Numbered from the stretch's first letter, positions 13,101 through 28,100 are shown. The stretch is 64,000 bases of DNA from Chionis minor (GCA_013398295.1 VZSF01006559.1:559539-623538); one strand, 5' to 3'. Program-made: numbers and translations. Notes: generated from the sequence alone by a model not told the origin.

Positions 13101-16100
13101 CCATAGCTGCTCTCAGTGGCAGAAAGCAAAGAAGATCTGGATGAACCTTTTCTGCTCATTCTTTGACCACCCCCAAAGAGTAATAACTCTGGGATCAGCC
13201 ACCATGTAGCTGCAGCACTTGCTCAATCTTCTCCCTGTTCTATTAGGATCTGCAGGACAGCTACAGAATCAGGGAGCAATTGAACCTACAAGCCCAGCTG
13301 GTCTGAATGCAAAGTTTGTATTACTAAGTGCAATTTTATAACCTTTTCTCTTTGAAGTAGGATTGTACTGATGAGTTAAAAAGTGACTGGAGGGAGGAGG
13401 GGGTGGAGAGAGAGACAGAAAAGTATTTTCCTTTTAAAGAATTCTGATCCAGAAGATTTTTTGATCCAGATCAACATTAGGTTTTTACTGCCTGTTCCTG
13501 AAACACAGTAACTAGACAATAGACTGTTTAGAAATGTGCTTTCAAGTGCTCTAAAATGCTGATGCTAGTGTGTGAATCTAGGCCTTAATGTGAACAGCAT
13601 ATCCTCTAGCAGGGTGTGGAAAAGCTCAATTCCATGGGAATCACAGTGATGTGTTTCTGATTGTGACAGTGTGCATGGAGATGTGTAAAACAAAACCCAG
13701 GGTCCGCTCTGTCTGGTATGTAGTGAGGTTAGTAGAAATTCTGAAAGATGCCTTTGGAAATTACAGCTGACTTAGTCGGAGTTAACAATGATTGCCCTGT
13801 CTTTTCCATCCCACCTAGTCGTGCTGATGGTAAGAATGAGATTATGGAACCGTATTTTGCTGACTCTGAAAGCTTAGAAAACCAAACAATGAATTTATAA
13901 AGCTGGTATTTGCATCTCCTTTTTGTAAAAAGGGTCGTAAACCCCGAGAAGTATTATTGTTATCTGCACACTTGATTCATGCATAGGATGATACATGTAT
14001 GTGAGGAGCTTTATGCATGTACATTCTAACCACAAGCAAGCCGCAAGCAGTTGGCCAGGACTAGCTTTACAACACATTCTTACTGAAATCCTTGCAGTAT
14101 TATTCCAAAAGGAAGGAAACTGCAAAAGCAGCAATAATAATTACTGGCTAAGGAAGAGTTTTATTGTTTTGTATTTGTTTTCTTCTCCCCTGGCAAATGT
14201 CACTTTCCAGAATGTACAATACACAACTGTTCAGCTACGAATCTTTTTTTAATGGCTTTATGAGCTATAGCATGCTAAGAAATGTTTAATTTTTTTAACT
14301 TTGGCTGCTGCTGCTGGTTTTTATTTTGGAGCTTAGAATATTCCTACAGCTCATAACCGAGAAAGGAGCTGCTTGCAGTGATAGCTATTGCAGCTGTAAC
14401 TCCCATAAAAAGATAGCCATCAGTGGTTCAGTTCCGACCCATTTGCCATCACAATTGATTCCTGCATATAGAGCTAGTAGGAAATGGTTTAAACGTGCAT
14501 CAGGGGATCAGCTAGTATTATATTTCTGGTAACCATCGATTTTTCTTCATGATTTTTGCTTCTGTTGTATTTAGATCTTCGACTTCTTCAATATGTCATT
14601 TGAGTACAGACTGAACATAAAGCAAGCAAGCAGCTGGAAAGTAACACATACTAAGACACGTTACTAAGACTATTCAGTATTACTGATGAATTCACTACTC
14701 TGGGTAACTGTCTTCTGCAGGTATATAACTTCCTTATGTATTTGAAAATAACGAACATGGTAAGTCTTTTCACAAACTGATAAATTGTTATGACTCAGTC
14801 AATGGACAAAGTAATTGCAAGCTGTTAGGGAAGGTTTTGTGTAAGTGCTTTGATAACATTTGGTAAAACAGTAGCCATTATTTGCAAATATTTAGTAGTC
14901 TGGCAGTAGGTTTTGCTTGGGCAAATTCATTTCAGAGGGACATTTCTGCTCTTTGAACCTGTTTCCATGAGTATTTGCTGGCAGTCACTCAATAGCTCTG
15001 GGCCTCCTCTAACCTCACAGAAGTTGTTTTTATCTTCACTGCCCTCCTATTTCCTTCGTGAGAGTCTTTTCTTTCACTGTCAGGCTTTAGGTCAGGTGAG
15101 GTTACGCGGTGAGTGTGGAAACAGCCCTTACTACATGAAGCAAAGATGTAATCTTTATTGACGTCTGCTTTTGTGTCAGAACAGACCCTGTGCCAATGTA
15201 ACCGTACAATGAGGTGAGTTCTCCTTCTGCACAGTTGGACAAACATTGAGACACCACATCACGCTTTAGGTCGATTTTGCAGTCCTTGTGCTTTGCCTTG
15301 TTCCATATCTCTGTCAATGTCTATTTTCCCAAGGTCTTCTTGTAATTCAGTTTGTCCCTCCGGCATTGCCTGGGGCACCCAGAAGTGCTGGCTGTCAGGT
15401 TCCCCTGCTGGCTCTCACTCGAAAATCAGTGTCACCCTGGTTTACAATTATTTGCTTCAAGAATAAGGGAGTTTTTCTTATGTATATTTCAGTCTAAAAG
15501 AATTTTGAATCATCCTAAATAGATGAGAGAGAGAGAGTCATATGTATATCTTCATGTATCTTTTGTCTTACTTTCCACATTTTGAGACTTGAGTTTACCA
15601 TCAACCTCCCCAAGAGGCCAAGGATTTTAAATTTCACATCACCAATCACAGCAGTTTTCTTCAGTTTGTCTCACATATTTTTACTTAGTTGAATGAATTA
15701 ACCTGGATTTTCAAAGATCCATTGAATATTAATGTGACTGTCATTACTTAGTTTAGATAATGAGTAAGAGTTCTGACTAAGAAGCCAATTTACATATGGA
15801 TGAAATTTTTTCCCAGTCGCACTATATAACTAGTTCATTAAATGAGAAAGTGGTTTGTGTTTTTTCTCTTTTTATCTATTTTTTAAACTAAACTTATGCT
15901 ATATATCTAGGATAAAATCTTGACTTTTAAGTCAGCGGCAAAACTTCCTGTTGCTTATGGCCTAATAAAGTCAGCAGTAAAATTATTTTCTGTCTCTCAC
16001 TTCCCTCAAAAATTCCGTTTTGCCTGATTTGTTTTGCTGATGCAGACTGTAGATTATTTGCACTGAGCAGCCCTCCATATGTGTTGAACTCCTGTGCTGG

Positions 16101-19100
16101 ACTCATTTTGTCTGGAGCAACACTGAGCCAGGCACTGACGGAACTCCTCTTGCGGAGGGTGGGAGCTTAAGAGGCAGTGCAGATTTGTGATTAAACTTAA
16201 CTTCTTTATACTGGAAGAGGAAAGTAGTACTTTGCTCTTAACTAAATGGTTTTCTTTTGGAATGAGTTAATTTAAGGAAGCTCTGAAGCAACGTAGAGGC
16301 AGACCCTGACCTGGAGCTTCTGCACACAGTGACACCCTGTGGTCTTGCTGGAGGTTTCTCCCAGTTCTGATGCCATGAGGCCACATGGGTCAGCTGCAAA
16401 TTGTATGAAAAGTTTCTCTTGGAGTCATTCCTGGTAATCTAGTAAGAGATTTATATTGGGTCCAGAAAATGCCTTATCTGAGAGATGAAAACTAAAAAAA
16501 AGACTTTTACTTACCTCCTTCTGGTTCCTCTTACTTAGCCTGTTGTTCTTTGGAAGCCATCTCTGTTTCCTTCAGCAAAGAGGAGCTTGTGCTGCTTAGA
16601 AAGCAGCTAGAGGAAAGCAACTTCAAGCCAAACATTGCTTATATTGTAATTTAAAGTCAATCTTTACATTAGTTATCCAAACAGATTGTTTATTTCAAGC
16701 GTATTTCTCCCTGGGTTGATTATTTTCTCTGGGAAGACCTGCTAGGTCTATAACTGTTCCCGTACGATGGATGAGGGACTTCATGTCAGGAAGGTCTGCT
16801 CCATGATCCTTGCTCACCTGACCCTCTCATGGAGCAGGGCTACAGAATGTGGCCTCTTGTGCTATGAGGAAAAGAAGCTTCTGCATGGAAAGGATTTTTT
16901 CATGACAGGCATTTTCATGAAACCTGCCTCGTGTTCTGTCGTTCAAAGCCAGGACAGTGTCAGAAAGAGCCTTACAGAGCTGGCAGCAGCTGGAAGGCCA
17001 CAGAGTCAGGCAGAAGTGTGACTTCAAGAAGGCAGACAGAACAGCTCAGTCCTTACTAATAAGAAGGGAGAAAATAAAGAATTAAATTTGAATTCTCTTC
17101 CAATGTGTATTTTGAGAAGCTGTATTTGATTTGTGGGGCTTATTTAGAATTTGTTTTATATTTATATTTAACAGGTAACATAGGGAGGGATAATGAAAAG
17201 TTGAAAACAAAATGCTTCAGAGAGGGATGATATTTTGTGCTTGTAATAATTCATGACTGCTCTGTGGTAACACTGCAGACCTGATTCATCACCGTTTTAT
17301 TCTAGTCTAATGCCAGCGAAACTAGACTGATTTCCATGAGTCTGGCATGAAATCGGAATAACAAAGTGGTGAATCAGGCACTATAATTCCCTTCTGAGAT
17401 TTGTGTGGTGTAAACAAATATGTTTAGATTCACATTTGAGGTTTGTAATATCTTCAGTTTCTTCCAACCAGATTATGGTCTCAGAATGTAGATTTTAAAG
17501 AAATTTTGATCTGTGTAATTTATGAGAGGTGCTTTTATTTATTATATATGGCCACGAAAAGGATCAGAGGGCTGGAGCAGCTCTTCTATGAAGATAGGCT
17601 GAGAGAGTTGGAGTTGTTCAGCCTGGAGAAGAGAAGACTCCAGGGAGACCTTATAGCAGCCTTCCAGCATCTGAAGGGGGCCTACAAGAAAGCTGGAGAG
17701 GGACTCTTTAGTAGGGCATGAAATGATAGGACAAGGAGTAATGGCTCAAACTGGCAGATGTAGTTTTAGAATAGATATTTGGAAGAAATTTTTCACTGTG
17801 AGGATGGTGAGACGCTGAAACAGGTTGCCCAAAGAAGTTGTGAGGCCCCGTCCCTGGAAGGGTTCAAGGCCAGATTGGATGGGGCTTTGAGCAACCTGGT
17901 CTAGTGGGAGGTGTCCCTGCCCATGGCAGGGGGGTTGGAACTAGGTGATCTTTAAGGTCCCTTTCAATCTAAACCATTCTATGATTCTGCGATTCTGTTT
18001 CATATTCCTGTGGCTGTGCAGTTGAAAGTGGGTCCTTGGATACTATCTGTCAGAGATATAGATGCTGTTTGGATCAGATACTGCTGTGTGTGTTGGGGGA
18101 CGATTGTTCATATCGTTTAGAGGTTGACTTTGAGGAAGGATTTAGTCTAACAAAGGAGATTGCTGCCCCTACTCTCAGTACTTGTAATGGCTACTTGAAT
18201 ATTGAAGATGGGAAACACAGAGCTATGTAAAACAGGCTAATTTGCTTGGAAAGAAAATTTTAAATGTCCAAACAGCTGATTCATCTAACCTGTAGCATTT
18301 TAGTGAACTACAAAGGGCTGGTTACAGTAGGAACTAGTTGGGAAAAGCTACCCTATGATCTCTGTGGGACTTTCCCCCATGCTATATACCTTAACTGCAA
18401 ATGCCTGATAGAATAAGCATGCAAAAGCTTGTGTATATAGCAAATTCCTTTCTCCCCTATGTTTTTATTAATATTTCCTATACAAATCTTGTTATTAGTG
18501 TTCCCTAAAGGGCCAGGCAGTAATTTAGATGCCGATTAGTGTGTGAGATGCAGCAGAACTACAATGTAGGCACTCTCTTGTCAGCACTTGGCTGAGGAGG
18601 GGAGCAGAGCCTCCAGCTACATTTACTGCAGCAGCTGGGATACTGGAGTTTAATGAGGTGCTTTTGCAATGTGAAGATTTTCAGAAACATATACTCATGC
18701 CAGGAGGGCTTAACAGGATATTTTTTTCTAATTAAATGTAATTACATTTATACCCGTAGTCAAGTTTTTATTGATCGATATAGGCAAATAAAAACCAGCA
18801 AGTGAAAGTCAAACAATTAACTACATAAGCATTTTTTTAAGTTTGCCTTTTTGGACTTTTTTTCCTTTTCTTACCTCAGTGGTTTAGTAAAAAGCGACGA
18901 GATGCTAGCTGATCTGGCAATATGTAGTTAGAACTCTGGCAAAAGCAGAGCATGTATTATTTTTTGATCTTTGTGTTCTGGAGGAAAGGAAAAATAGTTT
19001 TGATAGCAGAAAAAACATGAAAATAAAACTATGACAGTTAATTTCTAAGTCAGATTTCAATGAGCTTTTTTTACAAATACCAATGGCAAATGGTGGTAAA

Positions 19101-22100
19101 ACACCAGTGAGGCAAGCTGGTAGATTTAAAAATACCCTTATTTTACTGATGAGGAAATCAAAATGTGAAATGACTGAAACCAAATTTCCAGAAAATTCCA
19201 GGTTTGCCTGTCACTAAGGGGCAGGAGAGTGAAGAAATATTGGAAAATTATCAGAAAATCATCTGTTTCTTTTCTTAGGTCCTAAAATTGTGGGGTCTGT
19301 GCCATTTAAATGTGAAGTTTTGAAGCAGGTGGTCTGTCTTGTTGCACAACTACCACACTGCAAGGCAGGGAGCAGAGCTCTGCTGCCCACTGCCCAAGCA
19401 CGCAAACAACCCCCAGCCCCGCAGCAGGAGCAGAGAGCCACCCTCCTCTGTCACAGGAGATGGATAAGTGGAGCCAGAGCCAGGAAAGTTATTTTCTTTT
19501 TCTAGCTGTATGTCATCATCAAGAATATTGATCAGAAGTCAACTAATGGTTCATTTTTTTCACACTTTTTGAGAGAGAAATCTTTGCTCATGGACACGGT
19601 ACTGTTTGTCAATGGAGACAATTAATCAAAACAAACCAGGTGAAATGAAATGAAACTGGCTGAACTATTTCATAGCAATAGCATAATCTGATTTGTCTCT
19701 AGCTTGTGGTGTCCTGCACTAAAGTTTGCATGTGAAAGGCCGGATCTGTGCTTCTGTTCATCTCCTTTGCTCTCTCCAGTGGCACTGTTCATACAGGGGT
19801 GGGCACAGGACTACAAGAAGGCTCCAGCCTGACAGTGGCGTTGTGTCCTTATGGTCTCTCTTCAGGCTCATTTCTTTCAGATTCAAGCGATTCTTGTTTA
19901 AATCATTCTTTAACTAAATCCTGTTATAGGCATGCAGCCCATGGACTATTTCCACCATCTGAGCAATGAAAGAGTATTGTGTTTATTATTTCTAAGGGAA
20001 AATTTAAACTCTGACAAAAACTAATGAAAGCCTATCAGCCCCCTGTGATTTTTATCTGAAACTTCTCAGCTTTGTTTTCCCAAGGAAAATTCCAAACTCT
20101 CTACATGAAGCTTTCTCCAAGAATTATACCAGTCTCTTACTGAGTTTCTTTCGTGTAAAAGCCAGCCTCTCTGACCTGTTCTGTTCCTCCAGTGCCTGAC
20201 TGAAACCCTGCAGAAAAGGCTTTCATTTGCTCTTGCCAAGGGGAAAGAAAGCCGGGTACTTAACTGGATGAGATAAGCCTTTGCTGGATGACTCCACTGC
20301 AGAGCCCATGGGTGATATCAGAGGTCAAGTCTTTTAAAATAGGTCACCTCTTGCCCTGCATAGCTGCTCCAAGTGCATTAACATTATCCGGTGGGAGAAG
20401 AGAGGCAGATGAATTTTCATCTTACTCCAAAACAACCATAAGGCTTCCCTCAGCACAGTCATGCCATTTGCCCAACAGTGGAGATTCACAGGAAAAGTGA
20501 TCAGCAATGTCAAGGGGTTGTCATCCTGGCTATATCCAGCACCCTTCCGCTCGGTTCGTTCCTGACCTCGTATAATGACACCTTTGGGGTAGCATGGCTT
20601 ATTATGTCAGCTTGGATGGGTGGATGTGCTAATAAACCTTCAAAAGAGCTCTGCTAACAGGAGCATTTGGCACACAAATCCCTTGGTGTTTCTTCCTCCA
20701 TATATCAGCAATATAGCTGGGCCAAATCTTGCAGGTTTCCCTGTGATTGGGTGAGATTTTGCCCTGGGTAAAGACTGAAGATTAGAGCTGTAATGCTGAA
20801 ATGGACTCCATGCAGGTAAATGGACTTTCAGAAGTGTCTCTCCTTAAAGAAATAAGACTTAATTTCAGAAAGTCTGTGTACATATCTGGACTGATGGAGA
20901 TCAGGTCTTACTCCAGTCTACACAAAGCCTCAGTCACAGTAGCCTCAGACAATATTTACCTAGCACAGGGGAAAGCCTTCAATTGCTTTTTCCTTAGTAC
21001 AGGTGTAAAAAACATCTAAACAAAGCTCCAGTCTTATTTTTATGTACCTCAACTTTCCAGAGACTTGGGTATGTACAAATCTGTTCTCAGCTCTATGGCG
21101 AGTGATTTCTATTATACTACTTTAAAACAAAGCCACAAAAACTGTCAAGAAATTACGTGATTAATTACATTCCGTTACCTAATTAGAGCAGCCAAGAATA
21201 AGTTAAACTGGAAAAATGCCATATGTTCAGTTTTGGAATAGAATACAGCTGTATTGTTTTCTGTGAGTAAAGTTATGGTCTGTTAGGGACGAAAATGGAA
21301 TGTCCTTAAAAAGTTTCCATCCCAACATCAAAAAGAGAACAAACCTGTAGGGAGAAGTTATCTACTGAGACCTTGGATTTTGTTTCATATAAGAAAGAAA
21401 CAGCTGATCACTTGAATTCACATTCTCTGTGATATAATTGCCTAGTTAGAAACATGATAAGGAAATTTCTGTTTCTGCATAGCTGTGATTTTTTGTGAGC
21501 AGAATCCTAACTGCACAGTAGTCAATGGGAACTAAAGGATGTTGAGAAACCAGGGATTTCATTTTCTCCTGTGAATCAAGTGAAACCACAATCTGATACT
21601 TGTGATTTAGTTTCTGATTGTTTTCTGACCCTTCTGAAAAGGAGTTTATGCTCAAAGAGTTCAGTAAAAGAATTCAGCTTCTAATTGTCAATGGTTTTTA
21701 GAAGAATTTAAGGGTGGGAGATATGTGGCTTGTTTAACTTCTGTGGGTGGGTATTTCTGATATGCGGGAGATAACTGATGATGTTGTTTCTTACCTTTTA
21801 CCTTCCATTCTCATCATAAATTTTGCTGTCTCAGAGATTTTCTATGTGAAATCTCTTGATGCCATAACTGACCTGTTGTAGTGAGAGCTTCAATTCCTAC
21901 ACACGTTGACTCTCTCAAAGACACTTTCTTATTAAGGCTATTACAAGAACATGCTTTCATGAATTTATTTAGGTTGCTTTCAAAGCATTATAAGTTACAC
22001 TGGAAAACCACTATTTGTCCAAGGAAGGATGTTCACATGATTATTAATGTAATCCTTGACTTAGGCCAATGTGGCTCCAAGTCTTTCTTAAGGCAGAGAG

Positions 22101-25100
22101 CCCTTGACTGAGCTCCAGCCCACACTGCACTGCAGCTCTGCTCTCTGTCACCACTAAATTTCCCTTTTTGCTTATGCTATAACCCCACTGTCCCTGTCTC
22201 TCATTACTACCTCAGCTACACATAAGCACTTTCATCTTCCTTCCATGTATCCCTTGCCTTCCATTTTTCCTTTGTCGTCTATAGAAATAATTTTTGTTTA
22301 TTTTCTACTCTCTGCCTCAGTCTATGACACTCAGAAATCTCAGCTTCCCTTGTTCCCATTCCTTGTCACATCTTAAAAACCTATACTCTCCGTTGGGTCC
22401 TTTCCATCAAAATGCCTGTCAAAAATAAGGATGTAATGGTCTTTCTGTCCTCAAAAATAAATGCATGCCTAAAATGTACCACTGACCAAACTGCATCTCC
22501 AACCAGTTCTACCTTTCCCTTCATCTCACAACTCACTTGAAACAATTCATGTCCTCAAGTTTGCCTCTTTTGCTCCTTTAGATTAACTTCTGATCTCTGT
22601 TTACTGGATTTGAAAATCTGTTTGCGGGATTTTGGAAGTCATTCTTAAATTTCCACATTGTCTGCTGCTGTTCATTGGCACCATTTCCCCTGTGGAGATG
22701 AATGATTTCTCTAACTCCATACAGGACCAGCTCTTTTTCCCAAAGTTGCCTGCCATTTAAGGGCTGCTGGGTGAAAGGGAAGACTGGAAACTTTCCAGTT
22801 CTGGTAGGTTTAATGTCATCCCACTGAGAACACTAAAAGTACAAGCCCAAAGGACTAGAGTTGTGCACATCCTTGGGAACAAGACCCAAAAGCCAACAAA
22901 GCTGCTGACTGTGGGTTTTTTTCCTTATGCAAGCCTCAGCTTGGGTTTATAAAATATATTTTTAATCTGGGCAAGTTTAGAGCTTCAGGAAGGAATGGGA
23001 CATAACTTACTTTTCATTGTTCTCTGCTGATTTATTTGAATTTCAGCCTCCAAATTAAATCCAGGATCCTGAGCTAAAAAATATACCCAGTGTTGAATCA
23101 CTGAAGTCCGTGTCTGTTTGTTTGGTATACAACTAACAAGAAAGATTACAAGCACATAAATAACCACCCATTTATCCAGCCTAACTCGATATTCCAAAGT
23201 GCTTTACAAAGGAGAATAGACACTGCTATACTTAAATAGGTACTGCTATAGTTATTTACAGGTAGGGAAGTCAAGGAAGAGATTAGTCACCTTACCAAAG
23301 TTCATACAAATGTCAATGGCAGGAACTGGCCTCCTGACTGTCCTGTCTAATTCTGTATCTGTGGAAGCATGCTTTAGTAATCAGCACACTTTTCAACCAC
23401 ACTTTTTAACCTTGAGTTCAAGTCATTTGAATGTCTTTCATATAAAGGTAATGGAAAATATATACATTGAAAAATCCAGTGAGTCAATTAACTTTTGTAA
23501 GATGCACAGATACAATGGTAAAGAATACAATAGAAAATGCAATTGGTCTGCCTGGACTGGCTGTTCCCCTCACATACAGCACACCGCAAGCAGCCAATAT
23601 CTAGAGAATAAGTCAGATGAAGTGATATTACACAGACCTAATTCTTCCCTCAGACCTATATTTACAGATCTGCCACACCTCAGTGGAAATTGCAGTGATA
23701 TCTGCAAGTGGAAAATTTTAGAAGGGGCGTTGGTACAGTGAGAGATTGATGTCTCTGTTCTTAATAGCATTTTGTTTTAGAGCTCCAAACTACTGTGCAC
23801 CAAAGGTCCTATGTGATCTTTGCAAACATTTGGGAAAGCATCATCAGAAAACAAGCGTTTTCTGACCATTAACCACATCAAGACAGCAGTAGAAAAATAA
23901 TTTAATCTCGTGCACAAACTGGTTAAGGGCAATAATTAGGAAGATCCTTGACCCTCCTCTGCTTCATACAATTTTACTTAGTTGTTCAGACAGGTTCTCA
24001 GGTGCTCATTTTTGTTAGAAATCTCTAGTATTGGCTGCTTCTGCCATGCCTGTAGTCCGAAGCAAATTAAGGCAACAAAACCAAGCAGTACCAGGAAATA
24101 TTTCACAGTCATTTCTGAAAATACATCAGCAATGTAATGAAATTTTTAAGATGAAAGATTAGACTTTGCTAAGCTTTGGTTTGCTGATTTTACATGTTAC
24201 TGCTAGGTCCTCTTCAGTACCAGTATAGGTATACTAATAACTTAACTAAGATGAAGTTATTGATTATTATTTGAGTTCAGTAGAGCCCTTTGTGAGTTTG
24301 TTGCATATCATTTGGAAACCATAGTGCAGTGCCTGGGCAGAGCGGCCATGTGTCCTGATGGCCACCGTTGGGCACAGAGCCCTGCTGCGAGCCTGACCAA
24401 AGGACCTGCTGCTAAATGCACTCCATCACTTGCTGTAAATTCACAGACCAAAAAATGGGAGGTAAGGGCTTTAGATGTAGTGTTTATGTCTAAATGCTTA
24501 TCAGGGCCTCCTGTTTTCTGAGGCACACACAAGAGAAAGAAAAGCTGTAAATCAAAGGGGTAATTTCTTGCTTACAATAGTGCTGTAAGGTGCAGGGCAG
24601 AGCCGCAAGGATTAGCACTGAGAAAGGCTTTTGTACTAACTTTTCTCTTTCTGTATCTTTTCCTCCACCAGAAAAAGATGAGAAGAGAACAAACATCTCA
24701 CAGGCAGAGGTAAGTGAAATATTTTTTAAAAGCATATTTATTGTGAAAATAGACCTATTGTTTCAACCCCCTTTGAAGCTCACTGATTCATCCTAGTTAA
24801 TGTTTTATTTACATTGTCACGCCATCTTCAGTAACACAGTCTTTTAGGGCCCATTCCTTTCAAACCAGGGCTGTATAAAGCTGTGTTGCACCTCAGCTCT
24901 GCTGGCTCTCCCTTACTCCCGGAGCAGGGAACTGGGAAAGACATTTGCCCTCTGCCTTGCTGCCATGCCCTGGCAAATCACAGCAAACCTGGCCTGAGGT
25001 GACCCTGCTGGATCATCTCATCTAGCATTACTTTGGGTCTTAGGATCACTGCTGGTCTGCAAAAGCATTGCAAACTCCTCTCTCCTCTTCCCATCACTTG

Positions 25101-28100
25101 CCAAGCCCACAGCAGGTAGAGCGCTGATGGTGTTTCCAGAAGAGTTAAAAGTCGGCGCCTCTGATCTCGTTTTCTAACCTCCCTTTGTGTAGCTCCTGCA
25201 ATTCCCTGATCTCTTTCTCCTTCACCCATTGCTCAGAGAAGGAGGCAGCACTTTAAATAGCAGTAGGAGGTATTGATTGGTTCAAATTTGGACTCAAATA
25301 CAGACTTATAAAGATTTACTGGGGCGAGGATCAACAACCTATCCCACAGTGTTTATAAATAGCTTTCTCTTTCAAAAGAAGACAATATTTTATTTATAAA
25401 TGTTACCATTCCATCCATTGTGATAAGGTAAGGTAATAGGATTGGCCATACTTGTGTGAAAGTGGTTTTCTTAAGACCTGTCTCAAATGTTCCTTGAAGA
25501 AATAGATCTGATTAAAATTCAGAGACTATATGCCAGCCGAAGTACTCAGGGGAAAAGGCATTTTTAGCAAATATTTGGGGAAAGGCAACATTGTTATGAC
25601 CAAATACAACTAGAAATTGATTAGATGAGAAAAAAAGCTTGCCTACCCACAGCTTTTTTAACTTTTTTCTTAAGGCTGTGATATGGTGCTTATGTCTTCA
25701 AAAGCTAATTAAGTGTGTGACCTTAGGTAGTTTTACTATCCTTTGTATATGGACATATTTCCTGTTGGTATAATATGGACACCAGTTCAACTGCTTTCAT
25801 TTTGCAAAAGTTGCTCTGCTTTAGCACTAGAATGTATTCCAGTTAGATTTTGCTACCTATACATTGTATAATTACACTACTATTACTTCATGTGGAATTT
25901 TACTACCACTATTTTGCAATAATTTATCTTTTGTATGTAGATGTGATTTTGGGGCCATAAAAAGATTAACTGTGTCTAAATATATTATTTAAATCAGGTC
26001 CAGTTAAAGGCTGAGTGATTGGCCTGAAAGTATTATTTTAGGAGTAATAATACACATTGAAAAAGGACGGAGGGAGGGATCTTCCATTTATTTATGTGAG
26101 AATTTATATACTAATTTCAGTACTACCTTACCTACACATATAATCATTCCTTACACTGTATTTAATTGGAATATTGATTGATGTAATTCTTGCAACTATT
26201 TTAATATATGTAAACTTTTATTTGCCTTATAAAAACCAATTACATTGACTGTTAAAAGCACAGGCTGTCTTAATTTTATGCATAACAGTGTTTTTGTGGA
26301 ATGAAGAGTAATTTTCAGTGGTATCGGGTCTGTTTTGCCTGGGACCCATGGAGGTTGTCCATTAAACACGTTTTGTCTGTCTAATCTTACTTTTCCCTGT
26401 ATTCACGAAAGCCTGGGTGCCGGCATCAGATTTATCCAATATAATTTTCTTAGAAACTTGTCAGATGGGGAAGTGCACCCTCTGAGAGCAGCTGTGGAGC
26501 AAGACCCAGAGCTGCCGCGACCAGAGAGCTCTGCCTGCCTCTTACCGCCTCTCTCTGTGTTTTGTGCCCCCGCAGTCGCAGACCGCCTCTCCCAAGCAGA
26601 GGAAGCAGAGTGTCTTCACCCCGCCTGCCCTCAAAGGTACTGTGCAGGTACTGTCTCTGCCCTGGCAGGGCACGCGCCCCCCGCCCCGCCACTTTGCGCC
26701 TTCTCCCGCGGAGGAATCCCCGGGGCATTGAGCGATGGCTCTCTGCCCGGCTCTGGCAGGTTCACGCTCAGCCAAGGCTGGTTTTACACTTCCAGGCGCC
26801 TGATAGCAACCATCTACCCATCTTCACCACACACTCTTGCAGCAGGGGCAACTTTTAATTTATTTTTTTTTTAAAGCTTCTTTTTTTGCAAAGCCTCGAT
26901 ACTTTTACGAGTCTGAGATGACAGAAAACTCCATCTCAGACATTGAAGACAACTCCTTGAATATGTTTCAGCAGTTTTACAGCTCTCTGTTTCTTATTTA
27001 AACCATTCCAGTACATACTGCCTCCCTTTCCAGGCAGCTGTGAAAAGCAGAATAGCCAAAATTGCGGGCTGGGTATCTGATCATAGCAAGTGTGAAGCTT
27101 TTCTTGTGAAGACAAAAGGAAATAAGACATCTTGGTAAATGTTTAAGGGGCTTACGTGCTTTTATAAAAGCAGCAGGAACATTAGCAGGGATCATAGAAT
27201 CATAGAATTGTTTTGGTTGGAAGAGACCTTTAAGACCATCAAGTCCAACTGTTAACACTGCCAAATTACTACTAAACCGTGTCCCTCAGCTCTACATCTA
27301 GGCCTTGTTTCTCAAATCACTCTGAACAGAGTTTGACTTGACGGTGCTTGCAGTGAGGCAAGATCTGTAGGGATTCACCAGGACATCGGACTGACGCTTG
27401 TCAGTACAGGATTATTTCCAGACTGCAGACCAAAGGCTATCCTGCCAGATGCCTCTTGATAGACAATGAATAGCCTCAATTTCCCTTCCTTCTGCTTCAC
27501 ACAATTTATTGCCCGGCCAAAAAATGTAGGATATCTAAAAAGGTAAGCTATGCAAAAAAAAAAAAAAAAAAAAGGCAAAAAAGGGGGGATATCCAAAAAA
27601 AACCTNAAAAAAAAAAAAAAAAGGCAAAAAAGGTAGGATATCCAACATAGACCTGTTGGAGCACGTCCAGGGGAGGGCTATGAAGATCATCAGAGGGGTG
27701 GAGAAAGTATCCTATGAAGACAGGCTGAGAGAGTTGGGGTTGTTCAGCCTGGAGAAGAGAAGGCTCCGGGGAGACCTTATAGCAGCTTTTCGGTACTTAA
27801 AGGGAGTCTGCAGGAAAGATGGGGAAGGACGCCTTATCAGGGAGTGTAGCAATAGGATGAGGGGTAACCATTTTAAACTGAAAGATTTAGATTAGGTATT
27901 AGGAAGAAATTCTTTACAGGGAGTCTGGTGAGGTGCTGGAGTGCTGGAACAGGTTGCCTAGAGAAGTTGTGGATGCCCCATCCCTGGAAGTGTTCAAGGC
28001 CAGGCTGGATGGTGGTGTGAGCAACCAGGTCTAGTGGGAGGTGTCCCTGTCCATGGCAGGGGGGTTGGAACTAGATGATCTTTCATGTCCCTTCTAACTC

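Larger units (their letters stand above)
4350..24671 (+). other. PPP1R1C intron 2
   Basis: GTAAGT...CACCAG intron of 20,322 bases. Besides the candidate cassette exon it holds MIR-like fragments (6511-6640, 19105-19215, 23185-23400), a purine microsatellite (10085-10143), a palindromic element (17279-17380) and one CR1 tail (17549-17998). The rest is unannotatable single-copy sequence. The open frames within it are short and lack family motifs. Confidence 0.85.

Noticed and set aside
23310..23741. 143-codon plus-strand ORF in intron 2
   Set aside because: It overlaps the MIR-like SINE and shows no domain or coding-like pattern.
26335..26874. 179-codon plus-strand ORF over PPP1R1C exon 4
   Set aside because: It is in a different frame from the true exon and is explained by local GC richness. 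It has no family motifs and runs through intron and splice signals.
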